Origin: Pseudomonadota bacterium
Lineage (GTDB): Bacteria; Pseudomonadota; Gammaproteobacteria; Burkholderiales; Thiobacillaceae
Assembly: GCA_029558905.1 (NCBI GenBank)
Contig: JAKQCX010000027.1
Coordinates: 62,001-126,000 of the forward strand
Length of the DNA stretch: 64,000 nucleotides
Direction: 5' to 3'
The notes beneath the pieces were generated by a model. The model had not been told where the DNA came from. It did not search any database and saw only the letters and a program-made list of their open reading frames with translations. Made by a program: the position numbers and the translations under genes. The stretch's first letter is position 1. Every line of letters begins with the position of its first letter. Positions 1 through 12,008 of this stretch are shown piece by piece.

Positions 1-734
1 TCCAGTACACCCTGAAGGATCCGGAGGACTACCTGTTTTCCAATCGTGAGCCGGACATCGCCGTGAAGCAGGTGGCGGAAACCGCCATGCGCGAGATCGT
101 GGGCAAGAGCAAGATGGACTACGTCCTGTACGAAGGGCGCGCGGACATCGCCATCCGGGCCACCAAGCTCATGCAGGACCTGCTGGACCGCTACAAGACC
201 GGCATCAGCATCAGCAAGGTGAACATGCAGCAGGCCCAGCCACCTGAACAGGTGCAGGACGCCTTCGACGATGCCGTGAAGGCCGGTCAGGACCAGGAGC
301 GCCTGAAAAACGAAGGCCAGGCCTACGCCAACGACGTGATTCCCAAGGCCCGGGGTGTGGCGGCCCGTCTCATCGAGGAGGCCAACGCCCACAAGGCCCG
401 CGTGGTCGACCAGGCCGAGGGCGATGCTTCCCGCTTTTCCCAGATCCTGGTGGAATACAACAAGGCTCCGCAGGTAACACGTGAGCGTCTGTACCAGGAC
501 GCCATGCAGCAGGTCCTCTCCAATACCACCAAGGTCCTGGTGGATGACAAGCAGGGCGGCAACCTCATTTACCTGCCCCTGGACAAGATCATGCAGTTGA
601 CTGGCGCCTCCAGCCAACCCGTCCCGCATGAGGCACAGCCCGCGGCGCCCGTCGCCCCTCCCGTCGGTAGTCAGGACAACCTGTTCCGCTCACGGGATGC
701 CTTCCGCAGCCGTGACCGGGAGGAGCGGCCATGA
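1..734 (+). CDS. hflK: HflK, FtsH-modulating SPFH protein (5'-truncated)
   Basis: Partner of HflC in the membrane-bound HflKC complex that encloses and modulates the FtsH protease. The window opens inside the gene: the frame starts at base 3 and gives the last 243 residues, so the N-terminal membrane anchor and the start of the band-7 domain are missing. What remains is the second half of the SPFH/band-7 domain, an Ala/Glu/Arg-rich helical segment typical of HflK, and a Pro/Ala-rich tail ending in an arginine-rich stretch. Its stop overlaps the hflC start by four bases (ATGA), so the two subunits are probably translationally coupled. Identification rests on family resemblance plus the hflC neighbour. 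Confidence 0.95.
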   Translation, partial: QYTLKDPEDYLFSNREPDIAVKQVAETAMREIVGKSKMDYVLYEGRADIAIRATKLMQDLLDRYKTGISISKVNMQQAQPPEQVQDAFDDAVKAGQDQERLKNEGQAYANDVIPKARGVAARLIEEANAHKARVVDQAEGDASRFSQILVEYNKAPQVTRERLYQDAMQQVLSNTTKVLVDDKQGGNLIYLPLDKIMQLTGASSQPVPHEAQPAAPVAPPVGSQDNLFRSRDAFRSRDREERP

Positions 735-1618
735 TGAAGAATCCCGTCAACCTGCTCGTCGTCCTGGTGGCGCTCCTGCTGCTGCTGTTCTTTTCCATGT
801 ACACCGTGGATCAGCGTCAGGCGGCTATCGTGTTCCAGCTGGGAGAGGTGGTCCAGATCAACAAGAAGCCCGGGTTTTATCTCAAGTTTCCCTTCATTCA
901 GAACGTGCGTTACTTTGATACCCGCATCCTGACCCTGGACGCGGCCGACCCTGAGCGCTTCATCACCTCCGAGAAGAAGAACGTGCTGGTGGACTATTTC
1001 ATCAAGTGGCGCGTGTTCGATGTGGAGAAGTACTACGTCAGCTTCAATGGTGATGAGCGCCGTGCCGAGAACCGCCTGTTCCAGACCGTCAACGACGGCA
1101 TGCGCGCCGAATTCGGGCGCCGCACCGTGCACGACGTGGTATCCGGCGAGCGCGACGATGTCATGGACCTGCTGCGCACCAAGGCCGACCAGGATGCCCG
1201 CCGCTTCGGCGTGCAGGTCATGGACGTGCGCATCAAGCGCGTGGACCTGCCCACGGAGGTGAGCGAATCCGTTTACCGGCGCATGGAAGCGGAGCGCAAG
1301 CGGGTGGCCAACGAGTTGCGCTCCACCGGTTCGGCCGAGGCGGAGAAGATTCGTGCCGATGCCGACCGTCAGCGTGAAATCATCATTGCCGAGGCCTACC
1401 GGGATGCCCAGCGCAGCAAGGGTGAGGGCGATGCCAAGGCTGCCGCCATCTATGCCGCCGCTTATGGCAAGAACCCCGAGTTCTACGCCTTCTATCGCAG
1501 CATGGATGCCTATCGTCAGAGCTTCAACGGCAAGAACGACATCCTGGTGCTGCAGCCCAACTCGGAGTTCTTCCGCTACATGAAGTCGCCGGGCGGCCAG
1601 GCCCGGGGCGGCAAATAG
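731..1618 (+). CDS. hflC: HflC, FtsH-modulating SPFH protein
   Basis: Second subunit of the HflKC complex that regulates FtsH-dependent membrane proteolysis. The 295 residues begin with one hydrophobic anchor (about residues 5-24), followed by a band-7 domain that starts with the family-typical VDQRQAAIVFQLGE and a long Ala/Glu-rich helix (about 190-245). The length is usual for HflC. The ATG at 731 overlaps the hflK stop; the second ATG at 734 is an equally possible start. It is followed by the small DUF2065 gene, as in many Gammaproteobacteria. Confidence 0.96.
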   Translation: MMKNPVNLLVVLVALLLLLFFSMYTVDQRQAAIVFQLGEVVQINKKPGFYLKFPFIQNVRYFDTRILTLDAADPERFITSEKKNVLVDYFIKWRVFDVEKYYVSFNGDERRAENRLFQTVNDGMRAEFGRRTVHDVVSGERDDVMDLLRTKADQDARRFGVQVMDVRIKRVDLPTEVSESVYRRMEAERKRVANELRSTGSAEAEKIRADADRQREIIIAEAYRDAQRSKGEGDAKAAAIYAAAYGKNPEFYAFYRSMDAYRQSFNGKNDILVLQPNSEFFRYMKSPGGQARGGK

Positions 1619-1659
1619 GCGCACGCCGGCACCCGCGTGGATGATGCCGAGACGTACGC

Positions 1660-1854
1660 ATGACCCTGGGCGACATATTTTTTCCGGCCCTGGCGCTGAT
1701 GCTCGTGCTGGAAGGCGTGTTGCCCTTCATCGCGCCGAAGGTGTGGCGCGAAACCTTCGCCCGCATGCTGCGCTTCAATGATGGTCAGCTGCGCTTCATG
1801 GGGCTGATTTCCATGCTGGCGGGGCTGCTGCTGCTCTGGTTCAGTCGCATGTGA
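1660..1854 (+). CDS. DUF2065 (YjeT-like) small membrane protein
   Basis: A 64-residue protein with two hydrophobic segments (about residues 5-25 and 44-61) joined by a basic linker, matching the DUF2065/YjeT family. Its function is unknown. The family sits between hflC and purA or hisZ in many Gammaproteobacteria, which suggests but does not prove a role near HflKC-FtsH. No clear Shine-Dalgarno precedes the ATG, although no other in-frame start fits. Confidence 0.85.
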   Translation: MTLGDIFFPALALMLVLEGVLPFIAPKVWRETFARMLRFNDGQLRFMGLISMLAGLLLLWFSRM

Positions 1855-1872
1855 TGCCGGTCTGATCGCCAC

Positions 1873-4346
<2,474 letters not shown>

Positions 4347-4394
4347 CGGCCAGGAATTCCGGGGGGCGCCAGGACCGTGCTTGGACCAGTGGCG

Positions 4395-6512
4395 ATGCGC
4401 AGCCTCCTGCGCCTCCTGCCGGCCTTTCCCGCGTTGCTCCTCGCGGCCTGCACGGAGCCACCCAACAACCCCTATCCCGCCGGTCAGTCCCGCCAGTCCG
4501 TGCTCTATTCCGCCTTTTCGGAGCGGCCCAAGCATCTGGACCCGGCCCGCTCCTACAGCGAGAACGAGTACGTCTTCATCGGCAATATCTACGAGCCGGC
4601 CCTGCAGTACCACTTCCTCAAGCGGCCCTATGTGCTGGAGCCTTTGACCCTCACGGCCATGCCCCAGGTGCGTTATCTGGATGCCCAGGGCCAGCAGGTG
4701 CGTGCTGACGGTCCGGTGAGCTTTTCCGAGTATGAGCTGCGCCTGCAGCCGGGTATCCGCTATCAGCCCCATCCCGCCTTTGCCAAACGCCCGGATGGCA
4801 GGCCCCGCTATGTACCCATGGATCCGGCCGAACTGGCGGATATCGAACGTTTTACGCAGTTTCACGAGACCGGCACACGGGAGCTCACCGCTGCGGATTA
4901 CGCTTTCCAGATCCGCAGACTGGCGGACCCACGTGTCCAGTCCCCGCTGCTGGGCTTCATGCTGGATTACATCGTCGGCCTCGAGGCCCTGAGCCAGGCC
5001 ATTGGCGAGGAAGCGAAGCGGGGAGCCAGGGAGCGCTTCATCGACCTGGAGCGCTTCGAATTTCCCGGCGTTACCGTGGTGGATCGTTACACCTGGCGCA
5101 TCCGCATCCATGGCAAGTATCCCCAGTTCCAGTACTGGCTGGCCATGCCCTTCTTCGCGCCGGTGCCCAGGGAGGCGGAACGGTTCTACCGCCAACCGGG
5201 CATGGCGGAGAAGAACTTCACCCTGGATTGGCAACCCGTGGGCACCGGGGCCTACTACCTGGCGGAGAACGACCCCAACCGGGTCATGCTGCTCAGGCGC
5301 AATCCCCATTACCACGAGGATTATTTCCCCGCGGGTCACCCCGACGCGGGCAAACGCCTGCCCATGGTGGACGAAGTGATCTACTCCCTGGAAAAGGAGA
5401 ACGTGCCGTACTGGAACAAGTTCCTGCAGGGCTACTACGACGCTTCCGGGGTGAGCTCCGACAGCTTCGACCAGGCCATCCGCATCGGCGCGGATGGCAA
5501 TCCCGACCTGACACCCGACATGCGTGCCCGGGGCATCCGGCTTTCCACCAGCGTGCGCACCTCCAACTGGTACCTGGGCTTCAACATGCTGGATCCGGTG
5601 CTGGGCGGCTTGGCGGAAAGGCAAAGAAAGCTGCGCCAGGCGCTGTCCATCGCCCTGGATTTCGAGGAATACATCTCCATCTTCCTGAACGGCCGGGGCC
5701 TGCCGGGCCAGGGACCCCTGCCACCGGGCATCTTCGGCGCGCGGGAGGGTAAGGCGGGCATCAACCCGGTGGTGTACACCTGGGACGGCAAGCAGGCCCG
5801 CCGCCGTCCGCTGGCCGATGCCCGGCGCCTGCTGGCCGAGGCGGGCTATCCCGGTGGTCGGGATGCGAGGACGGGTGAGCCCCTGACCCTGTATCTGGAT
5901 ACCATGGACAGCGGCCCCGAGGCCAAGTCCCGCCTGGACTGGTACCGCAAGCAGTTCGCCAGGCTGGATATCCAGCTGGTGGTACGCTCCACGGACTACA
6001 ACCGCTTTCAGGACAAGATGCGCAAGGGCAATGCCCAGATGTTCGAATGGGGCTGGAACGCGGACTACCCGGACCCGGAGAACTTCCTCTTCCTGCTCTA
6101 CGGCCCCAACCGGAAGGTTGGCAATAACGGCGAGAATGCCGCCAACTACCAGAACCCGGCCTTCGACCGGCTGTTCGAGCAGATCAAGGAAATGGAGAAC
6201 GGCCCCGCGCGTCAGGCCCTCATCGACGAGATGGTGCACATCGTGCGCGAGGACGCGCCCTGGGTGTTCGCCTACTACCCCAAGAGCTTCGCCCTGCGCC
6301 ATGGCTGGGTGATGAATGCCGAGCCCAACCTCATGGCCCACAACCAGCTCAAGTACCGACGTGTGGACGGCGCGGCCCGGGCTGCCTACCAGCAACGCTG
6401 GAACCGGCCCGTATGGTGGCCTCTGGTGCTGAGCCTGGCGTTGCTGGTGACGGCCATCTGGCCGGTGGCGGCGTCCTACCGCAAACACCTGCGCGCGGCC
6501 GCCCGTGCTTGA
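4395..6512 (+). CDS. Oligopeptide-type ABC binding lipoprotein with C-terminal membrane segment
   Basis: Substrate-binding component (SBP family 5) of the peptide-type importer encoded by the next three genes. The chosen ATG gives 705 residues with a lipoprotein signal ending in LAAC (Cys19); a GTG at 4377 would add six residues and weaken the signal peptide. The SBP_bac_5 hallmark region (HLDPARSYSENEY, NIYEPAL) follows. The last ~32 residues contain a hydrophobic stretch (about 674-695) and then a basic tail, i.e. a predicted membrane helix, unusual for a binding protein. It overlaps the permease start by eight bases. The ligand is unknown; peptides or murein peptides are the family norm. 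Confidence 0.88.
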   Translation: MRSLLRLLPAFPALLLAACTEPPNNPYPAGQSRQSVLYSAFSERPKHLDPARSYSENEYVFIGNIYEPALQYHFLKRPYVLEPLTLTAMPQVRYLDAQGQQVRADGPVSFSEYELRLQPGIRYQPHPAFAKRPDGRPRYVPMDPAELADIERFTQFHETGTRELTAADYAFQIRRLADPRVQSPLLGFMLDYIVGLEALSQAIGEEAKRGARERFIDLERFEFPGVTVVDRYTWRIRIHGKYPQFQYWLAMPFFAPVPREAERFYRQPGMAEKNFTLDWQPVGTGAYYLAENDPNRVMLLRRNPHYHEDYFPAGHPDAGKRLPMVDEVIYSLEKENVPYWNKFLQGYYDASGVSSDSFDQAIRIGADGNPDLTPDMRARGIRLSTSVRTSNWYLGFNMLDPVLGGLAERQRKLRQALSIALDFEEYISIFLNGRGLPGQGPLPPGIFGAREGKAGINPVVYTWDGKQARRRPLADARRLLAEAGYPGGRDARTGEPLTLYLDTMDSGPEAKSRLDWYRKQFARLDIQLVVRSTDYNRFQDKMRKGNAQMFEWGWNADYPDPENFLFLLYGPNRKVGNNGENAANYQNPAFDRLFEQIKEMENGPARQALIDEMVHIVREDAPWVFAYYPKSFALRHGWVMNAEPNLMAHNQLKYRRVDGAARAAYQQRWNRPVWWPLVLSLALLVTAIWPVAASYRKHLRAAARA

Positions 6513-7482
6513 CTACCTCGTCCGCCGCCTGCTGTACGCCCTGCCCATCCTGCTGGGGGTGAACCTGCTCACCTTCGCCCTGTTCTTCATGGTCAATACC
6601 CCGGACGACATGGCCCGCATCCATCTGGGGGTGAAGCGGGTGACCCCGCAGGCCATCGAAGCCTGGAAGGCGGAACACGGCTATGACCGGCCGCTGTTCA
6701 TCAATACCCAGGCCACCGGCGTGGACCAGGTGACGGATACCCTGTTCGTGGACAAGTCACTGGGCCTGTTCGCCTTCGATTTCGGCATGGCCGACGATGG
6801 CCGCGATATCGCCCGCGAGATCAAGACCCGCATGTGGCCCTCCCTGGCCATCGCCCTGCCCACCTTTCTGGTGGGCCTGCTGTGCTACGTGAGCTTCGCC
6901 CTGCTGCTCACCTTTTTCCGCGGTTCGGCCCTCGACCGGGGAGGGGTGATCCTGTGCGTGGCCCTGATGTCCATTTCCGGCCTGTTCTACGTCATCGGCG
7001 GCCAGTACCTCATGGGCAAGCTGTGGCACTGGTTCCCCATCTCCGGCTGGCAGCCCGGGCTGGATGCCTGGAAATTCCTGGTCATGCCGGTGGTGGTGGG
7101 CCTGGTGGCAGGTATCGGCGACTCCACGCGTTTCTACCGCGCCCTGTTCCTGGAGGAGATGGGCAAGGACTATGTGCGTACTGCCCGGGCCAAGGGCCTG
7201 TCGGACCTGCGCGTGCTGTTCCGGCATGTGCTGGGCAACGCCATGATCCCCATTCTTACCGGTGTGGTGGTGGTGATCCCGCGCCTGTTCCTCGGCAGCC
7301 TGATCATCGAATCCTTCTTCGGCATTCCGGGTCTGGGCAGCTATACCATCGACGCCATTCAGGCCCAGGACTTCGCCATCGTGCGCTCCATGGTGTTCCT
7401 GGGTTCGGTGCTCTACATCGTCGGCCTGGTGCTGACGGACATCTCCTATACCCTGGTGGATCCCCGGGTGAGGCTGGAATGA
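6505..7482 (+). CDS. Oligopeptide-type ABC permease (DppB/YejB-like)
   Basis: First membrane subunit of the importer. The 325-residue protein starts with the typical LVRRLLYALPILLGVN helix, has about six membrane segments, and carries the ATPase-docking EAA loop (RTARAKGLSDLRVLFRH) near residue 225. The GTG start at 6505 lies inside the end of the binding-protein gene, and its stop overlaps the next permease by four bases. A ~90-residue periplasmic region follows the first helix, as in DppB/YejB proteins. Confidence 0.92.
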   Translation: MLDYLVRRLLYALPILLGVNLLTFALFFMVNTPDDMARIHLGVKRVTPQAIEAWKAEHGYDRPLFINTQATGVDQVTDTLFVDKSLGLFAFDFGMADDGRDIAREIKTRMWPSLAIALPTFLVGLLCYVSFALLLTFFRGSALDRGGVILCVALMSISGLFYVIGGQYLMGKLWHWFPISGWQPGLDAWKFLVMPVVVGLVAGIGDSTRFYRALFLEEMGKDYVRTARAKGLSDLRVLFRHVLGNAMIPILTGVVVVIPRLFLGSLIIESFFGIPGLGSYTIDAIQAQDFAIVRSMVFLGSVLYIVGLVLTDISYTLVDPRVRLE

Positions 7483-8633
7483 AGCCCGTCCTGCTCTGGT
7501 CCGATGCCCTGCTTTTCCTGCTCATGGCGGGCGTGCTGGTCCTGGTCTGGAGCATGCGTCACGAGGACTGGTTGCGCGATCCCTGGCGCCATGTGATGCG
7601 CTCCCGTATCGGTGCCGGCAGTGCCCTGCTGCTGGTCGTCTTCCTGGCCGTGGGTCTGCTCGATTCGCTGCATTACCGTGAGCGCCTGCCGCGGGAGGCG
7701 GGCCCGCCCGGCGCGACGGCGCAGCATTCGGGCGAGGTGCTCTCGGCCCTGGACTGGCTGCTCACCGACCTGCGCACGCGCACGGAGAAGACCTATTCCG
7801 CGCCCCTGGCTACCCACCTGTACGTGAAAGAGAGCATGAAGGGGCCGGACGGGCGGGAAGTCCGGGACTATCCACCCCTGCAATATCCGCGCGGCCACCT
7901 GCTGGGTACCGACAAGGTGGGTCAGGACGTGCTCTATCTGTCGCTGAAGAGCATCCGCACCGGGCTGCTCATCGGTAGCCTCACCACCCTGGTGATGTTG
8001 CCCTTCGCCATCACCCTGGGCATGGCCGCGGGCTATTTCGGCGGGCGGGTGGATGACTTGATCCAGTACGTCTACACCACCATCAATTCCATCCCCGGTG
8101 TGCTGCTCATCGCTGCCGCCGTACTGGTGGTACAGGCACAGATCGAGGCACATCCGGAACTGTTCGACACCGCCGCCGCGCGGGCGGACGTGCGTCTGCT
8201 GGCCCTGTGCGCCATTCTGGGCATCACGGGCTGGACCGGCCTGGCCCGACTGCTGCGGGGAGAGGTCCTGAAGCTGCGCGAGATGGAATTCGTGCAGGCG
8301 GCCCGGGCCTTTGGGGTCGGGCGTCTGGCCATCCTGTCGCGCCATCTCCTGCCCAACGTCATGCATCTGGTGCTCATCACCGTGGTCATCGACTTCTCCG
8401 GCCTGGTGCTGGCGGAGGCGGTACTGTCCTATGTGGGCGTGGGTGTCGACCCGGCCATGAACAGCTTCGGCAACATGATCAATGGCGCGCGCCTGGAACT
8501 GGCACGGGAGCCGGTGGTGTGGTGGCAGCTGGCGGCGGCCTTTGTCTTCATGTTCGTGCTGGTGCTGGCCGCCAATCTGTTTGCCGATCAGGTGCGCGAC
8601 GCGCTGGATCCCCGAATGGAGCGCAAGTCATGA
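7479..8633 (+). CDS. Oligopeptide-type ABC permease (DppC/YejE-like)
   Basis: Second membrane subunit of the importer, 384 residues. Two N-terminal hydrophobic segments surround a WRHVMRSRIG stretch typical of DppC-type subunits. A long periplasmic insertion (about 60-150) follows, then five further helices with the EAA loop QAARAFGVGRLAILSRH. The ATG at 7479 overlaps the preceding stop (ATGA), and the gene's own stop overlaps the ATPase start the same way. The long periplasmic insert resembles YejE more than DppC. Confidence 0.92.
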   Translation: MKPVLLWSDALLFLLMAGVLVLVWSMRHEDWLRDPWRHVMRSRIGAGSALLLVVFLAVGLLDSLHYRERLPREAGPPGATAQHSGEVLSALDWLLTDLRTRTEKTYSAPLATHLYVKESMKGPDGREVRDYPPLQYPRGHLLGTDKVGQDVLYLSLKSIRTGLLIGSLTTLVMLPFAITLGMAAGYFGGRVDDLIQYVYTTINSIPGVLLIAAAVLVVQAQIEAHPELFDTAAARADVRLLALCAILGITGWTGLARLLRGEVLKLREMEFVQAARAFGVGRLAILSRHLLPNVMHLVLITVVIDFSGLVLAEAVLSYVGVGVDPAMNSFGNMINGARLELAREPVVWWQLAAAFVFMFVLVLAANLFADQVRDALDPRMERKS

Positions 8634-10507
8634 GTCGGCGTGGTCTGCGGGTGGAAGGCCTGCGCGTGCAGATTTCCCAGGCCGGCCGCCTCCTGGTGCC
8701 GGTGGACGACGTCGGTTTCGCCATCGGCGCCAACGAATGCGTGGCCCTGTTGGGGGAATCGGGCTGCGGCAAGTCCCTGACCGCCCTGGCCCTCATGCGC
8801 CTGCTGCCGGAGGTCGCCCAGGTGACGGCCGGTCGTGTGGACCTGGGCGATACCGACCTGCTGGGCCTGCCGGAGCTGGCCATGCGCGGTGTGCGTGGCG
8901 GGCGGCTGGCCATGATCTTCCAGGAGCCCATGACCAGCCTGAACCCGGTGATGCGCGTTGCCGACCAGATCGGCGAGGCCCTGGCGGCGCATCGGGGTCT
9001 CGTGGGGGAGGCTGCGCGCGCGGAGGTGGAACGCCTGCTCCAGGCCGTTGGGCTGGATGCCGGCCGCCAATGGGACTATCCCTTCCAGCTCTCCGGCGGC
9101 CAGCGTCAGCGCGCGCTCATCGCCATGATGCTGGCGGGAGAGCCGGAGGTGCTCATCGCCGACGAGCCGACCACCGCCCTGGATGTGCTGGTGCAGGATC
9201 AGATCCTGAAACTGCTCAAGGACCTGCAGACCCGGCGTGGCATGAGCCTGTTGCTCATCACCCATGACCTGGATGTGGCCGGAGACATGGCCGACCGGGT
9301 GGCGGTGATGTATGCCGGTCAGATCGTGGAGTGGGCAAGCCGCGCATCCCTGTACGCCACACCCAGACATCCCTATACCCGCAAGCTGTTCGCCGTCCTG
9401 CCCCGGCCGGAGCGCAGGGGCCAGCGCCTGGATAGCCTGCCAGGGCGCGTCCCGGCGGCGGATGCGCAGCACCTAGGCTGTCGTTTCGCCGACCGCTGCC
9501 CCGAGGCCTTTCCCCGCTGCCACGGCGAGGCACCGAGTTTGCTGCAAGTGGCTCCGGACCATGCGGTACGCTGCCATCTGTTTTTCCCAGCGGACATCGG
9601 AAACGGGGCGTCGGCGCGGGTTGCCGCGCCAATCTCCCCCCCCCCTCCTGCCCGGGTCGAGTCCATGCAGCCCGAACCGGGAGAACCGGGGCCGCCACGG
9701 GGGCGCGCAGCGGATGCGCTGCTGGAAGTGCGTGACCTGGCCGTGCACTTTCCCATCCGCCGGGGCCTGCTGCGCCGGGTGGTGGGGAGTATCAAGGCCG
9801 TGGATGGCGTCAGCCTGAGCATTGCCCCGGGAGAGACCCTGGCCCTGGTTGGGGAGTCCGGTTGCGGCAAGACCACACTGGCCCGGGCGGTGTTGCGTCT
9901 ACTGGAGCCCACGGCGGGCCAGGTCATGCTGGCGGGCAGGGATCTGGCCGGGCTGCGGGGTGAAAGGCTGCGGCGCTTGCGCAGGGAGATGCAGATCGTG
10001 TTTCAGGACCCCTTCTCCAGCCTCAATCCGCGCATGAAAGTGGGGGCCATCCTGGAGGAGGGCATGCGCTCCCTGCTGCCGGAGCTGGATGCGCAGGCCC
10101 GCTCGGAACGGGTGGCTGTCCGGCTGGAACAGGTGGGGCTGCCGGCGGATGCCGCGGGGCGCCATCCACATGAATTTTCCGGTGGGCAGCGCCAGCGCAT
10201 CGCCATCGCCCGTGCCCTGACGGTGGAACCCCGCCTGCTCATCCTGGATGAGCCCACCAGCGCCCTGGACGTGTCCGTACAGGCCCAGATCCTCAATCTG
10301 TTGGCGGACATCCAGGCCCGACAGGGGCTGGCCTACCTGTTCATCACCCATAACCTGTCGGTGGTGGGCTATCTGGCCCAGCGGGTGGCGGTCATGCAGG
10401 GTGGCAGGGTCGTGGAGGAGGGCAGGGCGGAAACACTGCTGGCCCGGCCGCGATCGGACTATACCCGGCGGCTGCTGGCGGCCGCGCCCGGACACTTGCG
10501 TGCATGA
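8630..10507 (+). CDS. Duplicated ABC ATPase of the peptide-type importer (YejF/DppD-DppF fusion type)
   Basis: Energises the importer. The 625 residues hold two complete ATPase domains. Domain one has Walker A GESGCGKS (42-49), signature LSGGQRQR, Walker [11 protein letters not shown] and a Cys-containing oligopeptide-type C-terminal segment (GCRFADRC). Domain two has Walker A GESGCGKT (408-415), FSGGQRQR and [10 protein letters not shown]. The Pro-rich linker between them is encoded by a run of ten C residues (9636-9645), and an in-frame ATG follows at 9665, so the second half could also be made separately. The gene starts four bases inside the permease gene and ends the operon, facing the transglycosylase gene. 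Confidence 0.93.
   Translation: MSRRGLRVEGLRVQISQAGRLLVPVDDVGFAIGANECVALLGESGCGKSLTALALMRLLPEVAQVTAGRVDLGDTDLLGLPELAMRGVRGGRLAMIFQEPMTSLNPVMRVADQIGEALAAHRGLVGEAARAEVERLLQAVGLDAGRQWDYPFQLSGGQRQRALIAMMLAGEPEVLIADEPTTALDVLVQDQILKLLKDLQTRRGMSLLLITHDLDVAGDMADRVAVMYAGQIVEWASRASLYATPRHPYTRKLFAVLPRPERRGQRLDSLPGRVPAADAQHLGCRFADRCPEAFPRCHGEAPSLLQVAPDHAVRCHLFFPADIGNGASARVAAPISPPPPARVESMQPEPGEPGPPRGRAADALLEVRDLAVHFPIRRGLLRRVVGSIKAVDGVSLSIAPGETLALVGESGCGKTTLARAVLRLLEPTAGQVMLAGRDLAGLRGERLRRLRREMQIVFQDPFSSLNPRMKVGAILEEGMRSLLPELDAQARSERVAVRLEQVGLPADAAGRHPHEFSGGQRQRIAIARALTVEPRLLILDEPTSALDVSVQAQILNLLADIQARQGLAYLFITHNLSVVGYLAQRVAVMQGGRVVEEGRAETLLARPRSDYTRRLLAAAPGHLRA
9636..9645 (+). repeat. Ten-base poly-C tract in the ABC ATPase linker
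   Basis: Ten consecutive C bases encode part of the SPPPP linker (about residues 336-340) between the two ATPase domains. Loss of one C would end translation after about 60 out-of-frame residues (stop near 9816), leaving only the first domain. It is the longest homopolymer seen in the window. Confidence 0.9.
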
Positions 10508-10537
10508 CGCGCGTGCCACACGGGTGGGCAAGGTGCT

Positions 10538-11836
10538 TCACCCCGCGCTGGCAGGGATGTGCAGTTCCATGCCGGGCGTGATCTGACCCTCGATGTCATT
10601 GAGCCGCTTGATTTCATCGGCCTTGACGTCGTAGTGCTGCGCCAACTTGGTCAAGGTCTCGCCCGCGCGTACCGTATGCGTGCGCAAGGCGGGGGATGTG
10701 CCAGGCTGGGCCTGGGTCAGCCTATCCTTGCCACTGGACTTGCCGGCAACGACACGGGGCACCACCAGATCCTGACTGTGGGTCAGTTTGCCCTTCCAGA
10801 GCCGCAGGGGGTTGTGTTCCTTGAGCCAGCCCACGGTGACGTCGAACCTGGCGGCGATGCGTGCGGCGCTTTCACCCTTCTTCGCGGCATAGGTCTGCAG
10901 GTTGCCCTTGTCCAGGCCCAGGCGGTGCAGGTTGAACTGGAAAGTCTCCACCCGATCGGTCGGCAGCAGCAGCATGTCCTGGGTTTCCGTATGGATCACC
11001 CGACGCTGGAATCCCGGGTTCAGGGCCACCAGTTCTTCCATGCTCATCTCCGCCAGCCGCGCGGCGGTGCGTGCCTCGATCGGGCGCTTCAGTTTGATGG
11101 GCATGAAGTAGGGTTCGTTGGCCATGGGCGCCAGACGCACGCCGAAGGCCTCCGGGTTCTGGATGATGTTGCGCACGGCGATCAGCCTGGGTACGTAGTT
11201 GCGCGTCTCGGCGGGCAGCCTCAAATCGGCGTAGCTCTGGGCAGTGCTGCGTCTCTGTGCACGCTGCACACAACCCTCGCCACAGTTGTAGGCCGCCAGG
11301 GCCAGCTCCCAGTCGCCGAACATGCCGTACAGCATTTCCAGGTAGTCCAGGGCGGCCTGGGTGGCCTGCAGGATGTCACGGCGGCCGTCATACCATGCAT
11401 TCTGATCCAGCCCGAAGACCCGGCCGGTGGATGGAATGAACTGCCAGATGCCGGATGCCTTGCGAGGCGACTGGGCCATGGGGTTGAAGGCCGACTCGAT
11501 CATGGGCAGCAACGCGATCTCCATGGGCATGCCGCGTTTCTCCACCTCTTCGGCGATATGGTAGAGATACGGGCGACTGCGTTCGGCAACCCGCTCCAGG
11601 TGACCTGGGTGGCTGGAGAACCAGCGTTCATGGATACGGATCAGGCTGGGACTGGAGTCAGGCAGGCGGAATCCTGCACGGATACGGTCCCACAGATCGT
11701 TGTCCCCGGCGAGGGCATTGCCGGCCATGGCGTAGCTGATCTTGAGATCCGGAGGGCCCGCATCCGCAGCCAGCAGGGGAAATCCGCTCAGCGTCAGGCT
11801 CATGGCCAAGATGCTTGCGGTCAAGCGGTGTCGCAT
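10538..11836 (-). CDS. MltD-like lytic transglycosylase with LysM domains
   Basis: Periplasmic murein hydrolase that cleaves the glycan backbone to form anhydromuropeptides. The 432 residues begin with a signal peptide (MRHRLTASILAMSLTL...). The SLT domain has the catalytic-glutamate motif PMIESAFNP (Glu114), ASGIWQFIPSTG and AYNCGEG. Two LysM repeats follow (about 320-375 and 388-430) and would bind peptidoglycan. Unlike E. coli MltD there is no lipobox, so it is probably soluble. The ATG at 11836 is chosen because it gives the signal peptide; longer upstream readings do not. Confidence 0.9.
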   Translation of the reverse strand: MRHRLTASILAMSLTLSGFPLLAADAGPPDLKISYAMAGNALAGDNDLWDRIRAGFRLPDSSPSLIRIHERWFSSHPGHLERVAERSRPYLYHIAEEVEKRGMPMEIALLPMIESAFNPMAQSPRKASGIWQFIPSTGRVFGLDQNAWYDGRRDILQATQAALDYLEMLYGMFGDWELALAAYNCGEGCVQRAQRRSTAQSYADLRLPAETRNYVPRLIAVRNIIQNPEAFGVRLAPMANEPYFMPIKLKRPIEARTAARLAEMSMEELVALNPGFQRRVIHTETQDMLLLPTDRVETFQFNLHRLGLDKGNLQTYAAKKGESAARIAARFDVTVGWLKEHNPLRLWKGKLTHSQDLVVPRVVAGKSSGKDRLTQAQPGTSPALRTHTVRAGETLTKLAQHYDVKADEIKRLNDIEGQITPGMELHIPASAG

Positions 11837-11876
11837 GGGAATCTGTTGCGCGATTGCAATGGCTTGAAGACGCCGC

Positions 11877-11905
11877 ATTCTAACGCCGGTCCTGGCCTTG
11901 ACCAA
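11877..11905 (-). promoter_or_regulatory. Candidate sigma-70 promoter of the MltD-like gene
   Basis: On the minus strand, TTGGTC (11905-11900) and TAGAAT (11882-11877) are separated by 17 bases and lie about 40 bases upstream of the ATG. The -10 is strong and the -35 weak. This is prediction only. Confidence 0.35.
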
Positions 11906-12008
11906 GCCTTGGACTCCGACAGGCGGATCTTGCCGGAGGGCTCGATGCGGTCTGGCCAGCTCGGGTGCCGCCTGGGCCGTACCCCGCCGCACGCGCCCGT
12001 GAGTGCGG

